A stretch of DNA of 64,000 bases, from contig JAKJHU010000386.1 in the NCBI GenBank assembly GCA_022316685.1, forward strand, positions 1-64,000. The letters are read 5' to 3'. A program made the translations under genes and the position numbers. Shown here piece after piece: positions 20,413 to 30,989 of this stretch; the first letter of the stretch is position 1, and every line of letters starts with the position of its first letter. Under the pieces are notes generated by a model. The model had not been told where the DNA came from. It was given only the letters and a program-made list of their open reading frames with translations, and ran no database searches. Origin of the DNA: Progne subis subis. Taxonomy: Eukaryota > Chordata > Aves > Passeriformes > Hirundinidae.

Positions 20413-20786
20413 TGTATAATTCATCCCCCACATGTAACCCCCCCTGAAGCAGCAAGTATCTGTAACCACATTGGCACAAGCCTGTTACAGCCCACCTCAA
20501 GACCCCCTATCAGAGGGCTGCGAGAGTGGGCCGCGCTTCTGTACTCTTCTCTCCTTTGCTCCTCTCTCTTGCCTCTTGCATCTTGCTCTTGGAATTTCTT
20601 TATCTGTTACTTGCCCCCACCTTCCAAGGCCATGCCACAGCTGCGCCTGGCAGCTCAGAGCAAGGCCTCACGCTCTACACAATAAACTTGTTCTTCTAAG
20701 ACCCAACTTCAGAGATCTCTCATCTACATTCATCTACACCGTCCTGGAGTCCTCAGCAGCAGGAGGGAAGAAGGCATTATTCTACA
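20413..20786 (+). repeat. 3' LTR of retrovirus A, plus-strand copy (374 bp)
   Basis: TGTATAATTC to ATTATTCTACA, with CACAATAAAC as the polyadenylation signal. It has the same length as its twin at 7350-7723. Confidence 0.72.
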
Positions 20787-20952
20787 CTGGGCTAGGCATT
20801 GGTGGCACCTGACCTCTTCCTGATGTGGCCCGTGCTCCTGGGAGAGCTTGTCTGCCACGGCCTGGGCTCCCATGTTCAGTGGCAGGCCTTTCCTGGCCAT
20901 CAGCGCCCTGCTGCCTGAGTGGGTCTTGTTGGCCCTGAGGCAGGCGGTGCTG

Positions 20953-21053
20953 TGAGGTCACAAATGGCGTGACAGCGGCGTGAGGCTGGGCTGTGATGTC
21001 ACGCCCTGTGGCGGCCCCAGCATTGTGAGGTCACCGGGCCATCCCTATATAAG
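20953..21053 (+). promoter_or_regulatory. TATA box with three CRE-like octamers, host unit copy 3
   Basis: TGAGGTCA at 20953-20960, TGATGTCA at 20994-21001, TGAGGTCA at 21026-21033 and TATATAAG at 21046-21053. A further ACGTCA half-site lies early in the coding frame. The AGGTCA cores could equally serve nuclear receptors. The ATG at 21088 is 42 bp past the TATA start. Confidence 0.6.
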
Positions 21054-21087
21054 GCGGGCCGGCCCCACAGCCGCCAGTGCAGTGGCG

Positions 21088-21812
21088 ATGGCACGTGTCG
21101 GAGCCGTGAGCGACGTCAGCGTCCTGCTGGCTGCACTTGCCCTGCTGCTGGCCACGGTGGCTGTCCGCTGGGTCATTGGCCACCGGGCACGGCAGGGCCG
21201 GCAGGCCGGGACTCGGAGGCCGGGCAAGCAGCTCGAGGGCCGGGCCAGGGGCCCACGCAGGAGCCCAGGAGCCCCTGTGGCTGCCAGGGCCTCCGGGCCT
21301 GGCGCAAGCCCTTGGAGGCGTCCCGATGATCCCGCCACTTGCCCCAAAAGGGACCTGGCAGCTGCGGCCCCTGCGTCAGCGTGGCCAAGGAGCTGCAGGG
21401 GCTGATGTTGCTGCTCCGGTCTCACCGTGGGACATGGGCTCCGCTTCATCCTGCCATGTGGCGGGCGCTGTGGGTGCACCTGCAGCAGCTGGGCAAGCGA
21501 GGCCACCTGCCCTGCTGTGCCTCGTCCCGCTGCTCCGGGCACTTCTGTGCCTCCGGCAGGCTCCTCCCATCCAGAGGGGCCATTCCTTGCACAGCCTCCA
21601 GCCCTTCCAGGCACCTGTGGGGCTGCACAGACAGCCCTGCCCCGGGCTCTGCCGGGCTCTGGGCCAGCAGAGAGGCCGGGCAGGGCTGGCCATGGCCGGG
21701 AACAGGCCCTGAGCCCCGCAGGACGATGGACCTGGGCCACAGCCAAACTGCCCCGCAAACCTGGGCTGAGCAGCCAGGGCTGGCAATGGCTGGGGACAGA
21801 GGCTGGTGCTGA
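21088..21812 (+). pseudogene. Candidate membrane protein, copy 3 (frameshifted relative to copy 1)
   Basis: Starts MARVGAVSDVSVLLAAL with the same hydrophobic segment as the other two copies. Near 21349 a run of four A replaces the two in copies 1 and 2, so the frame shifts and ends at 21405 after 105 residues. The frame matching copy 1 (CGPCVSVAKELQ) continues separately to 21812. So two of the three copies carry an indel in the same short region, which argues against strong constraint there. Confidence 0.4.
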
Positions 21813-22445
21813 CAAATGCCTGGGCCGTGTTCCTGCTCTGTCCATGCCATCAAGGGCACAGAGCAGCCTCCTCTCTGGCCATTTGCCTGTTTTCAAGGCC
21901 TTCCACAGGCGCTAGCCCTGCCCCACAAGGCCTGGGCTGAGTCCTGCCCCTGCACACTCACACAGGCTGAGATGGACACTGATGGTTTCTGTGGCAGGCT
22001 CTCTCAGCCCAGCCCAGCTCCCTCCAAGCTCTGCCAGCTGCCCTGAGCTCTCAGCAGCACCAAGGGCCTCTCCCCAGCACAGCCCAGCCGGCTCTGGCCC
22101 CACAGCTCTGCTCAGGGCAGGCTGCTCTGGGCAGGGGCCCCACGGCCTCAGCCCCTCGGAAGGGCACAGCAGCAGCTGCAGCTCAGACAGGACTCAGCCC
22201 CAGCCATGGGGAAGGTGCTGGGCCAGGGGAAAAGGAGGCTCCCTGTGTGCCCTGCTCCCCTCTCCCTGAGGTGCTGAGAGCTCTGCAGCCCCTGCTGCCA
22301 TCCCATCTGCCCAGGCCAGCACAACAGCCGCGGCCTTGGGGCCCTCAAGAGCTGCTCCTGCTCCAGGCCCAGGGCCCATCCCAAAGCTGGGGCAGCCAGA
22401 AAGCTGTGCCCATTTCTGTTCATTGCTGCTCTGATGAGGATGGAT

Positions 22446-22840
22446 CCACAGCCCCTTGGAGGTTGCTGATGAATTTTACTACTCCGGAGTCCTCTTTCTT
22501 GAGGTCTTCAATTCAGGAAATCAGTGACAAAGGCTCAAAAACATTTATTCAAAACTCTGAACAAGAAAAGCGCCTGGGAATTATTTCAGTTCTCAATTCT
22601 TCTGTGGTCCATTAGACAAATTCCAGAAGTTTATTCAAAGGGAATATACTATATTGAAAACAATTCAGAGAGAACTGTTTTGTCCTGTTTTCTTTTCCTT
22701 TTTATCATTGATATCAGCAATGTTCAACTGATATTGACATCCAGCACCTTCTTCTGCAGTCTGAATAGATGTAAAATAAATCAAGACCCTTCATGGCTGA
22801 CAATCATTCTGACTTTGCACCCAACCCCTCCCCACCATTT
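22446..22840 (-). repeat. AT-rich dispersed segment (reversed copy)
   Basis: Reverse complement of 5286-5705; it holds TGCAGTCTGAATAGATGT and GGCTGACAATCA. No gene. Confidence 0.65.
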
Positions 22841-22844
22841 CTCT

Positions 22845-23430
22845 CATCCAAGCTTTGGCACTCCTATGGATCAGGAATGGTGTGGCCAGCAGGAGCAGGG
22901 CAGTGCTTGACCTGGTTGGGCAGCACCTCGAGTGCTGCATCCAGTTGTGGACCCTCCATTTTAGGAAGGACATGGACGGGTGGGAGCGTGTCCAGAGAAG
23001 GGCAACAAAGCTGGTGAGTAGTCTCTAACAGAAGTCCTGTGAGGAGCAGCTGAGGGAGCTGGGGTTGTTTATCCTGGAGAAGAGGAGTTTCAGAGGAGGC
23101 TTCATCACTCTTTACAACTCCCTGACAGGAGGGTGCAGCTAGATGGGGGTCAGGCTCTTTTCCCAGGGAACAGTGACAGGAAAAGAGGACACGGCCTTAA
23201 GCTGCAACAGGGGATGTTTAAACTGGACATTAGGAAATATTCTTCCCGAAATGGTGACTGGGCATTGAAATGGGCTGCCCAGGGAGGTGGGTGAGTCACC
23301 ATCCCTAGAAGTGTTCAAGGAAAGACTGGACGTGGCACTGAGTGCCATGGTTTGGGTGACAAGGTGGTGTTGGCTCACAGGTTGGACTTGATGCTCTCCA
23401 AGGTCTTTTCCAGCCTGCTTGATTCTCTGA
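22845..23430 (+). mobile_element. CR1 LINE 3' end
   Basis: Sense-orientation CR1 tail with GTGTCCAGAGAAGGGCAACA, TTTATCCTGGAGAAGAGGAG and AGGTTGGACTTGATG. Counterpart of 4684-5285. Confidence 0.8.
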
Positions 23431-23885
23431 TGATGGTGACACTGCAGGACCCTGGTGAAGCAAGGGGCCATTGTGACACTGCAGGACCTGGTGGCACTAA
23501 GAGTACCAGAGTGACACTGTGCATGATATGTCACCATAGAGCCAAGGGGCCATTGTGACACTGTGGGGCTAAATGCAAGCAAGGAACCCATGGTGACAGT
23601 CTGGGGCCTGGTGGAACCACAGAGGCCACTGTGACACTGTGGAACCAAGGAGATCATTGCTGCACTGCCAGACCTCATGGAAGCAAGGATCTCTTGTGAG
23701 ACTGTAGGGCCTTGGGGGCCCAAGGCATCATTGCGACCTTGCAGAGCCCAAGGATCCAAGGGACTTTGTGACACCAAGGGGTCCCACGGAACCAAAGGCA
23801 CACTATGACACTGGGAAGACTCATGGAATCATGGAAACCATTGTGACAGTCTAGGGACACAAGGAACCGTGGTGACACTAAGTTG
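23425..23885 (-). repeat. Degenerate minisatellite (reversed copy)
   Basis: Units with CCATTGTGACACTG and GGAACCAAGG, variable in length. Mirror of 4246-4683. Confidence 0.72.
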
Positions 23886-23889
23886 GCTG

Positions 23890-24480
23890 GGAGTGTTGAG
23901 CTGCTGGAGGGTAGGAGAGCTGTGCACAGGGCCCTGGACAGGCTGGATCCAGGAAGTCAAATCCAACAATGTGAGGTTTAACAAGTCCAGGTAGTGAGTC
24001 CTGCACTTTGGCCACAACAACTCCTGAAGTGGTGCAGGCTGGTGACAGAGTGCCTGGATATCAGCCAGGCAGAAAGGGACCTGCAGGGATAGATGGACAG
24101 CAGGCTGGACATGAGCCAGCAGTGTGCCCAGGTGGCCAAGAAAGCCAATGGCTCCTGGCCTGGATCAGGGACAGTGTGGGCAGCAGGAGCAGGGCAGATT
24201 CTTCCCCTGTGCTCAGCACTGGTTGGGCAGCACCTCGAGGGCTGTGTCCAGCTCTGGTCCCCCAATTAAGAAAGGACATGGAGGGGCTGGGGCGTGTCCT
24301 TATAAGAACAACAATGCTGGTGAGGGGACTGGAACACAAGTCCTGTGAGGAGTGGCTGAGGGAGCTGGGGTTGTTTATCCTGGAGAAGAGGAGGCTCAGA
24401 GGAGACAAGGCCGTGTCAGGGCACAGGTTGGACTTGATGATCTCCAAGGTCTCTTCCAACCTGACTGATTCTGTGATTCT
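23890..24480 (+). mobile_element. CR1 LINE 3' end
   Basis: Sense CR1 tail with GCCAGCAGTGTGCCCAGGTG, AGGAGGCTCAGAGGAGAC and the terminal GATTCTGTGATTCTC. Counterpart of 3632-4245. Confidence 0.8.
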
Positions 24481-25533
24481 CTGAAACCACCCTTGCAGCA
24501 GTTGCAAGATGAGCCCTGGGCCTCCTCTCCAGAAGCTCCAGCAGCCCAGGTCCCTCAGCTTCTCCTCACAGCCCCAAAGCCCATCCTGTCAGTCCTGCAG
24601 AGCCTCTGCAGCTCCTCCTCCTTGCCCAGAACAGGGAGCCCCAGAGCCAGACACAACAGCCCAGATGTGCCCCCCTGGCCTGTGGTGCCTCTGGCAAGGG
24701 AGCAGCACGAGGCTCTGCAGGAGCCTGCAGACAATTCCTGAAGCACTTGGAGGATGATCCTGCTCCCCAAGGGACGTTCCCATGGTGCCGGGAACTCAGG
24801 AACTGAAACGGGGAGTGGGACCAGAGGGCCAGAGAGGAAAGGGCAAACAGGGATGGGCTGTTTGCAGGGGAGGCAAAAGAGGTGGGCAATAGAAAGAAAT
24901 TGTAGCAGGAAGAATAAAGAAAGCCAAGGTGAAGCAAAGGAAATGCTGAGGGCAGTTTGGGGGTGGCTGCCAGACAGCCCTGGCTCTGAGCAACAACATC
25001 CGCAGTGGCACAGGAAACTCACAGCACATGGAAACAAACTTTCTGGCTGACTTCAGAGGCCACCACAAAGCTGAGTGGTTTCCCTGCTCTCCCCCAGCCC
25101 TTCCTGGCCCCAGGGGCTGATGGCATTTGTGCTCACTCAAGTTGATCTCCCCACACCAACACCATGGGGGTGCTCACGCCTGCTCTGGGCAGTGCAAACA
25201 GGGGCTCCTGAGCCAGTGCTGCCGTGTCTGTGCCTGCAAGGATGCGGCACCTGTGTGAGCTGGGGGAGAGGCCAGGGCTGCAGAGGGGGGATGTTGTTGG
25301 CAGGTGCATGAGGACGCTCTGGGATGCTGCCCTGGGGTGTCCAGCGCAGTGGGGATGGATCAGCCCCTGCTCTGCTGCTCCTTCCCATCTCCCCCAGGCA
25401 CCTTGCAGAGCCCCAGCCATGCTGTTTGCCCCCAGCCTGCCCACGGCCACCCTGGGGCTGCTCACGGGGCTTTTCTCTGCTGAGCATTGGCCTGGGCGTG
25501 TTCTGGAGAGAGCCTGGGCAAGGAGCCTGGAGC
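24481..25533 (-). repeat. Duplicated block, reverse of 41052-42100
   Basis: GC-rich sequence shared in reverse with 41052-42100. A frame with SRLLAQALSRT is open in both copies (minus strand here, plus strand there), and an opposite frame (MSVPARM) is open too. Both could persist simply because the copies are young. I see no domain and do not call a gene. Similarity ends near the CTGGAGCCC at 25533. Confidence 0.65.
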
Positions 25534-25583
25534 CCTGTCTTGCAATGCAAGATGTAACCAAAAAAAAGTGTTCTATTACCATC

Positions 25584-26315
25584 TGTTAAAAACTGGGTTG
25601 GCAGGTTGTTTATCTCTTCCATGACCCATTCATTCCTCAGATCTCTGAGTGGTATCTTCTCTTAATGGGCCAGCTGTTAAAACCAAATGGGGCAGTGTTC
25701 TTGATCTCCTCCATGACCCATCCTCCCTCCAGGGAGATATCTTCTGTTAATGGGCCATTGAGTCTCACTGCATGACTGATAAAATTACATCATCCCATTG
25801 TGAGATGCTTCACCCAGAGGGAGGAGCCAAGCATTCCTACCTGGATATAAGCTGAGATTTAAAGCACCAGAAGCAGCCTGGTTTCCACTGGATTCCCAGA
25901 GGAAGACCAGACCCATCTATGCCACCTGTGGACCTCTAGAGGAAAACTACACCCTTCTACAAGATCATTGCTTCATGAAAACCACATCTGTCACTCCAGG
26001 AGGACTGCAGCCATGATTTGATTGGACAGCAAGCAACACTCTGACTACCCGGGTGTCAGGTTGGATTCTGAGTTATTTTTCTGTTGTGTTTTTGGGTTTT
26101 GGGTGTTTTGTTTGTTTGTTTGTTTTTTGGTTTTTTTTACTACTGCATTTTTAGTTTAATTTTCCTACTAAAGAACTGATATTCCTATTGCCATATATTT
26201 GCATGAGACCCCGTTAATTTCAAAATTATAATTCAGAGAGAGGGGGCTTGTATTTTCCTTTTCAAGGGAGGTTCCTGTCTTAACTAGCAGACTCCTGTCT
26301 TACTAGCCCAAGACA
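25584..26315 (+). repeat. ERVL-type LTR (about 730 bp), probably solo
   Basis: Starts TGTTAAAAAC, ends TAGCCCAAGACA. It contains GGGCAGTGTTCTTGATCT, AATGGGCCATTG, GGATATAAGCTG (TATA-like) and, near the end, CTAAAGAACTG with a TTTCAAAATTATAA stretch. Related pieces lie at 53130-53600 (plus) and 49870-50242 (minus). Family assignment rests on recognition of the passerine ERVL LTR pattern and is not verified by a search. Confidence 0.6.
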
Positions 26316-26975
26316 GGGAGCTCGGCTCAGATATCCTGAGGGGTCCCTGGGTTGGATTTTTTTGGGTAGGGACATTTGGAGAAGTAAGAACTCTAAACCT
26401 GGGTGGAAAATGCCCTTTGGTGTGACATTGGGGGGTCCCAGTGGTGGCTGCTGGCAGAGGCAGCCTGGAGGAGCAGAGCCCTGTGTCCCCCAGGACTCCA
26501 GAGTGGGGGAAGCGCTGCAATTTGCAGGACTCTCAACAGCTTGGAGAGGGGCAGGGGGGACTCCTTGGAGCCCCTGCACCTCAAAGCAGAGAATAAGGGG
26601 AGAAGGGACCCTGGGACCCCAAAATCCTCAGCATTCCTAAATAAAAAATGAAAAAGGGTGAAACATTTTGGCTTCCTGGGATTCCCAGCAGCCTAGGGAA
26701 GGCAGGGACTGAGTAGATGGGGAACCCCCAGTACAGATGTGATCCCCAGCAGCTGGGACAGGGGGGAAGCCCCAAACACCAAAGGAGAGAGACCAGAGAC
26801 AGGGAACTCCACAAAGGAATTTTCAGGGCTGATCTTGGTGTTTGATAGGCTGTTAGGAACTCCAGATGTCTGGTGACTTGTAGAGATGGACTTGAGCAGA
26901 GGGACATTCAAACTCAACATACTCATCCCTTGTTTTTCCCAAAGACAGGACTACCCTTTCCCAAACCTTGGCTCA
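26316..26975 (+). other. Upstream region of zinc-finger gene 1; nothing further seen
   Basis: GC-rich, then AT-richer near 26640, without a recognisable repeat. It may include a 5' untranslated exon: a likely acceptor (TTTTTCCCAAAGACAG) lies at about 26947. Confidence 0.4.
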
Positions 26976-28300
26976 ATGGAGGAGGAGGCTGTGAGAAAGA
27001 GGAAGATGCCCTGGGACAGCCAGGCAGGTGAGGAGGAAGTCAGTGCCCCTTTCCTCCTCTCTCCTGCTCCATCTCCCAGCCCAGCATGGCCCCCGGCTGC
27101 AGGACAACCCTGCTGCCAACGCCATCCTGCTGAGGACGCACTGGGGGATCTCCTTCCCCTTCCTTCTGGCATGGAGGCAAATCCCATACATCTCCTTGTC
27201 CTTCCTCCCCTAGACAAGGAGCTGTGGATGGAGACCAGGAAGGATAAATCCCTGAGGCAGAACCTTGTGGAAGAGGTCATTTTGAGCGGCTACACAGTGC
27301 AGAAATCCATAGGGGAGGGAAAGCTCCAAAGATGGCACAAAAGGAGAAGCTCTAAACCCATTCTAGCGTGCTCTGAGTAGGACAGACCCACCCTGTGCCA
27401 GGAAGATGGACAGGACTTCATCCAGGGCTCAGATCTGGTGGTCCATGAGCAGCTTCATGATGGGGAGAAGCCTCACAAGTGCTTGGAGGGTGGGAAGAGC
27501 TTCAGCTGTGGCTCCCTCCTGATCAGACAATACTGGACCCACACTGGGGAGAGGCCCCACAAGTGTCCCAAATGTGGGAAGAGGTTTCAGACCAGCTCCA
27601 CTCTCCTCAAGCATGAGCGGATTCACACAGAGGAGAGGCCCTTCCACTGCCCTGAATGTGGGAAGGGCTTCAAGCACAACTCCCACCTCATCAGGCACCG
27701 GCGCATCCACACTGGGGAGAGGCCCTACGAGTGTGGGGAATGTGGGATGAGCTTCAGCCAGAGCTCCAACCTGATCTGCCACCTGAGGATCCACACCAGG
27801 GAATGGCCCTATGAGTGTGAGCAGTGTGGGAAGAGCTTCAGCCGCAGATCCAATCTAATCTGTCACCAGAACATCCATGCAGAGGAAAGGCCATACAAGT
27901 GTGGGGAATGTGGGAAGGGCTTCAACAGGAGGTCCCAGCTGATCATCCACCAAATGATCCACACTGGGGAGAGGCCCTACGAGTGTCCCAAGTGTCACAA
28001 GAGGTTTCAGACCAGCTCTAGTCTCCTCGTTCATGAGCAGATTCACACAGAGGAGAGGCCCTTCCGCTGCCCTGACTGCGGGAAAGGCTTCAACCGCAAC
28101 TCCAACCTCATCAGGCACCAGTGCATCCACACTGGGGAGAGGCCCTTTGAAGGTCCCCAGTGAGGGAAGATCTTCTCTGACACATCTCACTTGATCCAAC
28201 ACGAACGGAAGCACAGGTAAGGGAAGCCCTGCGAGTGCCCCAAATGTGGGAAGAGCTTCATGTGAGTCTCCAACCTCATCCCCCATCAGAAGATTGACAT
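26976..28300 (+). pseudogene. C2H2 zinc-finger gene 1 (bird multi-copy family), broken
   Basis: Zinc-finger proteins of this kind bind DNA in the nucleus. Coding exon 1 is 26976-27027 (start MEEEAVRKRK), donor CAG/GTGAGG. The intron is 27028-27213 with acceptor CCCTAG. Exon 2 starts 27214 and carries KSLRQNLVEEVILSG, a spacer conserved with gene 2. A TAG at 27378 interrupts the frame. After it, in the same frame, come one degenerate finger and seven good fingers (Cx2C...Hx3H with TGERP linkers, about 27550-28140). A TGA at 28161 ends the next finger. Fingers repeat in alternating types ([16 protein letters not shown]), pointing to internal duplication. No KRAB or SCAN domain is seen. Confidence 0.8.
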
Positions 28301-28649
28301 TGGAAAGAGCCCTGGTGACCCATATTCCTGAAGATCCAGGTTGGGAAGACATCTGGCTGATGGTCTCCACGTTCTCCTGGATTGTCACAGGCACCTGTAT
28401 GGATGCAGGAGCAGGAACATCCATTGTGACTCTAATTGACATTGGAAATTAATTGTGAAGAGCTGATCTGTTGACTTTACAGCCCAAAAATCTGATCTGC
28501 TCTACCCAGTTGTTTCTTTTGGTGGCACCAAGCAATGCTGGATAATCTTGGAGATCTTTCCCTACCTGAATAATTCCCATGCTTATCCCATCAAAACACC
28601 CAGAATTGGGGTAAAAAATAAAGAAATCCAGCAGACATTTAAAGCTGCA

Positions 28650-28725
28650 TTGGTTTTTTTTGTTTTTTTTTTTTGTTGTTGTTGTTGTTTTGTTTTTTGT
28701 TTTTTGTTTTTTGTTTTTTTATTTG
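28650..28725 (+). repeat. Low-complexity T-rich tract
   Basis: T-runs interrupted by single G, including a (GTT)n stretch, about 75 bp. It could be the poly-A tail of a minus-strand retrocopy, but no retrocopy is recognised beside it. Confidence 0.75.
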
Positions 28726-28784
28726 AGTGTGAATTTTGGGTTCAGGGAATATTCAGGAGAATTTAGGTGTTCTGGGACCACCCA

Positions 28785-29007
28785 AGGCAAGGGACATGGC
28801 CATGATCTCGTAGTTGTTGCAGCAGAACGTGTCCACCTGAGCCCGTCTGTTCTCCAGGCTTTCCAGTTGTCTGTCCCAGTCCCAGGCCTGCGTCTCCCCA
28901 TCCGGGGTGTTCCCCCCAAATTGCCCAAATCTCTGCTGAAGTGCTCGAGCTGTTCCTGGCTGTGGATGTTCCTGTCCACCAACCTCTCCTGCTCAGTGCC
29001 ATGGGGG
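28785..29007 (-). pseudogene. MHC class II beta chain exon 2 relic
   Basis: This exon encodes the peptide-binding beta-1 domain. The minus strand reads GTEQERLVDRNIHSQEQLEH then FSRDLGNLGG, matching the beta-1 strand region. After a one-base frame change near 28905 it continues WDWDRQLESLENRRAQVDTF and CCNNYEI, matching the helical region with its conserved Cys and NYE. The start of the exon and all other exons are missing. It lies 0.6 kb downstream of zinc-finger gene 1, on the opposite strand. One frame change and no splice partners make it a relic. Confidence 0.72.
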
Positions 29008-29810
29008 GCTGGGAGGGGTGTTAGGGACCCCTGGTGGGACTGAGAGAGGCTTTTGTGGCTCTTGGGGGCATTTGTGGTTCTGGGAGGGGGCTTGGGGCAT
29101 TCTGGGCGGGGGGGGGGGGGGGTGTGTTTGTTGAGGGGGTTTTGGCATCCTGACAGGGTTTTGTGGCTTGGAGGTTATTTGGGTAGGTCTTGGGGGAGAT
29201 GGGAAGGGGGTTTTGTGGGTTTTGGGGACATTTTTGTTGCAAGGTGTGGTTGGGGGTGTCCTGGGCAGGAGCTGTGGGGTGATTTGAGGGGTCTGAGATT
29301 AGCTATGTGCTGAGAGGGAGCATAGGATAGTTGTGACTCCCCCAGATGCCCAAAACTGCCACCAGACCTGGTCTCAGAGATGCTGCCATGTTTTGGGGCT
29401 CCATGTTGGGGGTTCATCCTCCTGGTGCAGCAGGAGAAGGTGAGGGGGGTCCCCAGGGGCCGTGTGTGTGTTCCCAGAGCGTGTGTGACCCCCCCATCCC
29501 AGTGTCTCCCCCTTTTTCCCTCCCCACAGGGCTCCTGCCCCAGCTCCTGCTGCCCTCAGGAGGGAATTTGGGGAGGGGGCAGAGGGGGTGCGCAGCCCCC
29601 ACCGGGGGATGACCCCGCCCCAGCCCCTTTGTTTAGCACTGAGCTGGGCTTGGGGCCGCAGGAGGAAGAGGCCGAGGGGAAGCAGATCCTGCAGGTGGGA
29701 CAGGGCTTGGGGTCAGGGCAAGGTCCTGCCCTGCACACCTGGCTCAGGTGTGACCCTGCCCCGGGAAGGGAGCAGGACATTCCCATCCCCATGGATCAGG
29801 GCTGAGAGCA
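29008..29810. other. G-rich intergenic sequence; no gene seen
   Basis: Contains a run of 15 G at 29108-29122 and C/T- or G-rich tracts. A short frame near 29380-29450 followed by GTGAGG, and a CCCCACAGGG acceptor-like site at about 29530, could be leftover exon ends of an MHC-like gene, but I cannot match them to any domain. Confidence 0.45.
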
Positions 29811-30473
29811 TGTCTTGGTTTGAAAAGACAGGTATCTGCCAGGGAGGGGCAGGGCCTCTCTCAGAATGGGAAATTCCAGTCCCTTCCCTCCAAGTTCTTA
29901 TAATTTAGAAGTTTAAAGAGGGTTTTCAGTCAGAGCTATGGGGAAAGGAATAACAGCACTTTACTAGTAAGTATAACAAGGCAAACAAACAACCACTACA
30001 GCATTAATAATAAGCAGAACCAGGAACCTCGAGGGGCTTTGTTTCACAGAGCCCAGGGCAGTCTGATCCTTTGGGACCCCAAGAGCATCAAGCTGGAACT
30101 GTGGAAACTCTCCGGCTGGTGGATGGATCAGCGAGGGTCCCCAGCAGGCAAATGTGGAAAGTCCTGGCAAGCAGTGGGGTGTCCCAGCAAAGTGAGCAGT
30201 GCTGAAGAAGCTGCAACGGCTGGACAGGGCTGGCCCAGCTCCAGCAGGGCAGGCAAAGGGGGCTCCGAATTCCTGGGCACTCCAGCAGATGATGGATGGT
30301 GGTAGAATTCCCAGGACCGGACCCTCCGTTAACAGTGGACTCCTCATGCAGCAAGCAGCAGCCCAGCCATGCCTCTCCAATGTCGAGAGCAGGAAAAAAG
30401 AAACTCAGCTCCCCCCTATCCTATCCTTTTTCCCTCCCCCAAACTTCATGTGATAGTATCCCTCTTGGCCACA
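29811..30473 (-). repeat. ERVL-type LTR, probably solo
   Basis: Its minus-strand end reads GATACCTGTCTTTTC then AAACCAAGACA, the typical end of passerine ERVL LTRs, preceded by TAAAGTGCTGTTATTCC. The start is set at TGTGGCCAAGAGGG by the TG/CA rule and is uncertain. Confidence 0.5.
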
Positions 30474-30985
30474 TCTTTTTGTGTTAGTCAAGTACCCTTT
30501 AAGTATCAGCACTTTGTTTTCTAGTAACTTATGGGGAAAAATTCTTTAAGACAAAAGCGAACAAAAGTAATCCCCAACAAAAAGCTGGACCCACTTTCAG
30601 AGCAAATTGAGAGACCTCATCTCCGGGTGGATTCACCATGTAGGGTTTTCTCATATGGAAAGGTTCTCCAGGTCCTTGCTGTGAAACAGGACTCCCCAGT
30701 GACTGCAGACTCTGAATGAGGGTGGAGTATTTTGACAACTGGTGATGGATCCTTCTCAATCCCTGTTCTGTCTCTCCTCTAATAATGATTAGGTGCATTA
30801 CCTTGCTTCTTTTTGCTTGTTGCTAAAGCTAAACATGTAATTTCATTGAATGTATATAATTTTACTTTTGTGTTGCCTTAATACTCACAGTAGAATAAGA
30901 CCATTCTTTCTATCAGTTTCTGTGTTCTTTAAATCGCCCCTGTCAGTTGGCAGAACAGGTATCGGAGCCTGATGAAAGCAAGGCT
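30474..30985. other. AT-rich sequence; nothing recognised
   Basis: About 0.5 kb, no long frame and no similarity to other parts of the window. Contains CAAATCGCCCCTGTCAG just before the minisatellite. Confidence 0.5.
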
Positions 30986-30989
30986 CTGC

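Larger units (their letters stand above)
19641..20786 (+). mobile_element. Retrovirus A, plus-strand copy, only env and 3' LTR left
   Basis: Starts at the end of the B 3' LTR with GCTCCCAGTGTC and ends at the host flank CTGGGCTAGGCA, the same site as the minus-strand copy. It keeps an env leader, the transmembrane part and the LTR. Gag and pol are absent. Its inner deletions differ from those of the minus-strand copy. Confidence 0.75.
20787..22445 (+). repeat. GC-rich host unit, copy 3
   Basis: Plus-strand version of the unit at 5706-7349, beginning at the A insertion site. The region after the membrane-protein frame (21813-22445) is GC-rich with frames open by composition. Confidence 0.72.
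19641..24788 (-). repeat. Right arm of the large inverted repeat
   Basis: Reverse-complement counterpart of 3318-8906: retrovirus A, host unit, AT-rich segment, CR1, minisatellite, CR1, then the flank ending at CCCATGGTGCCGGG. Homology continues past 24788 into a block that the left arm cannot show, because a retroviral LTR begins there at 3317; the 41-kb copy confirms that the block belongs. Confidence 0.82.

Noticed and set aside
25137..25582. Frames open on both strands in the block shared with 41052-42100
   Set aside because: Both strands stay open in both copies, which follows from recent duplication; there is no independent evidence for either.
28650..28725. T-rich tract as the tail of a processed retrocopy
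   Set aside because: No intronless gene copy is recognisable beside it on the expected side.
29340..29560. Exon-like pieces that might be MHC class II transmembrane or tail exons
   Set aside because: Splice-like signals are present, but the translated sequence does not match the expected membrane segment.
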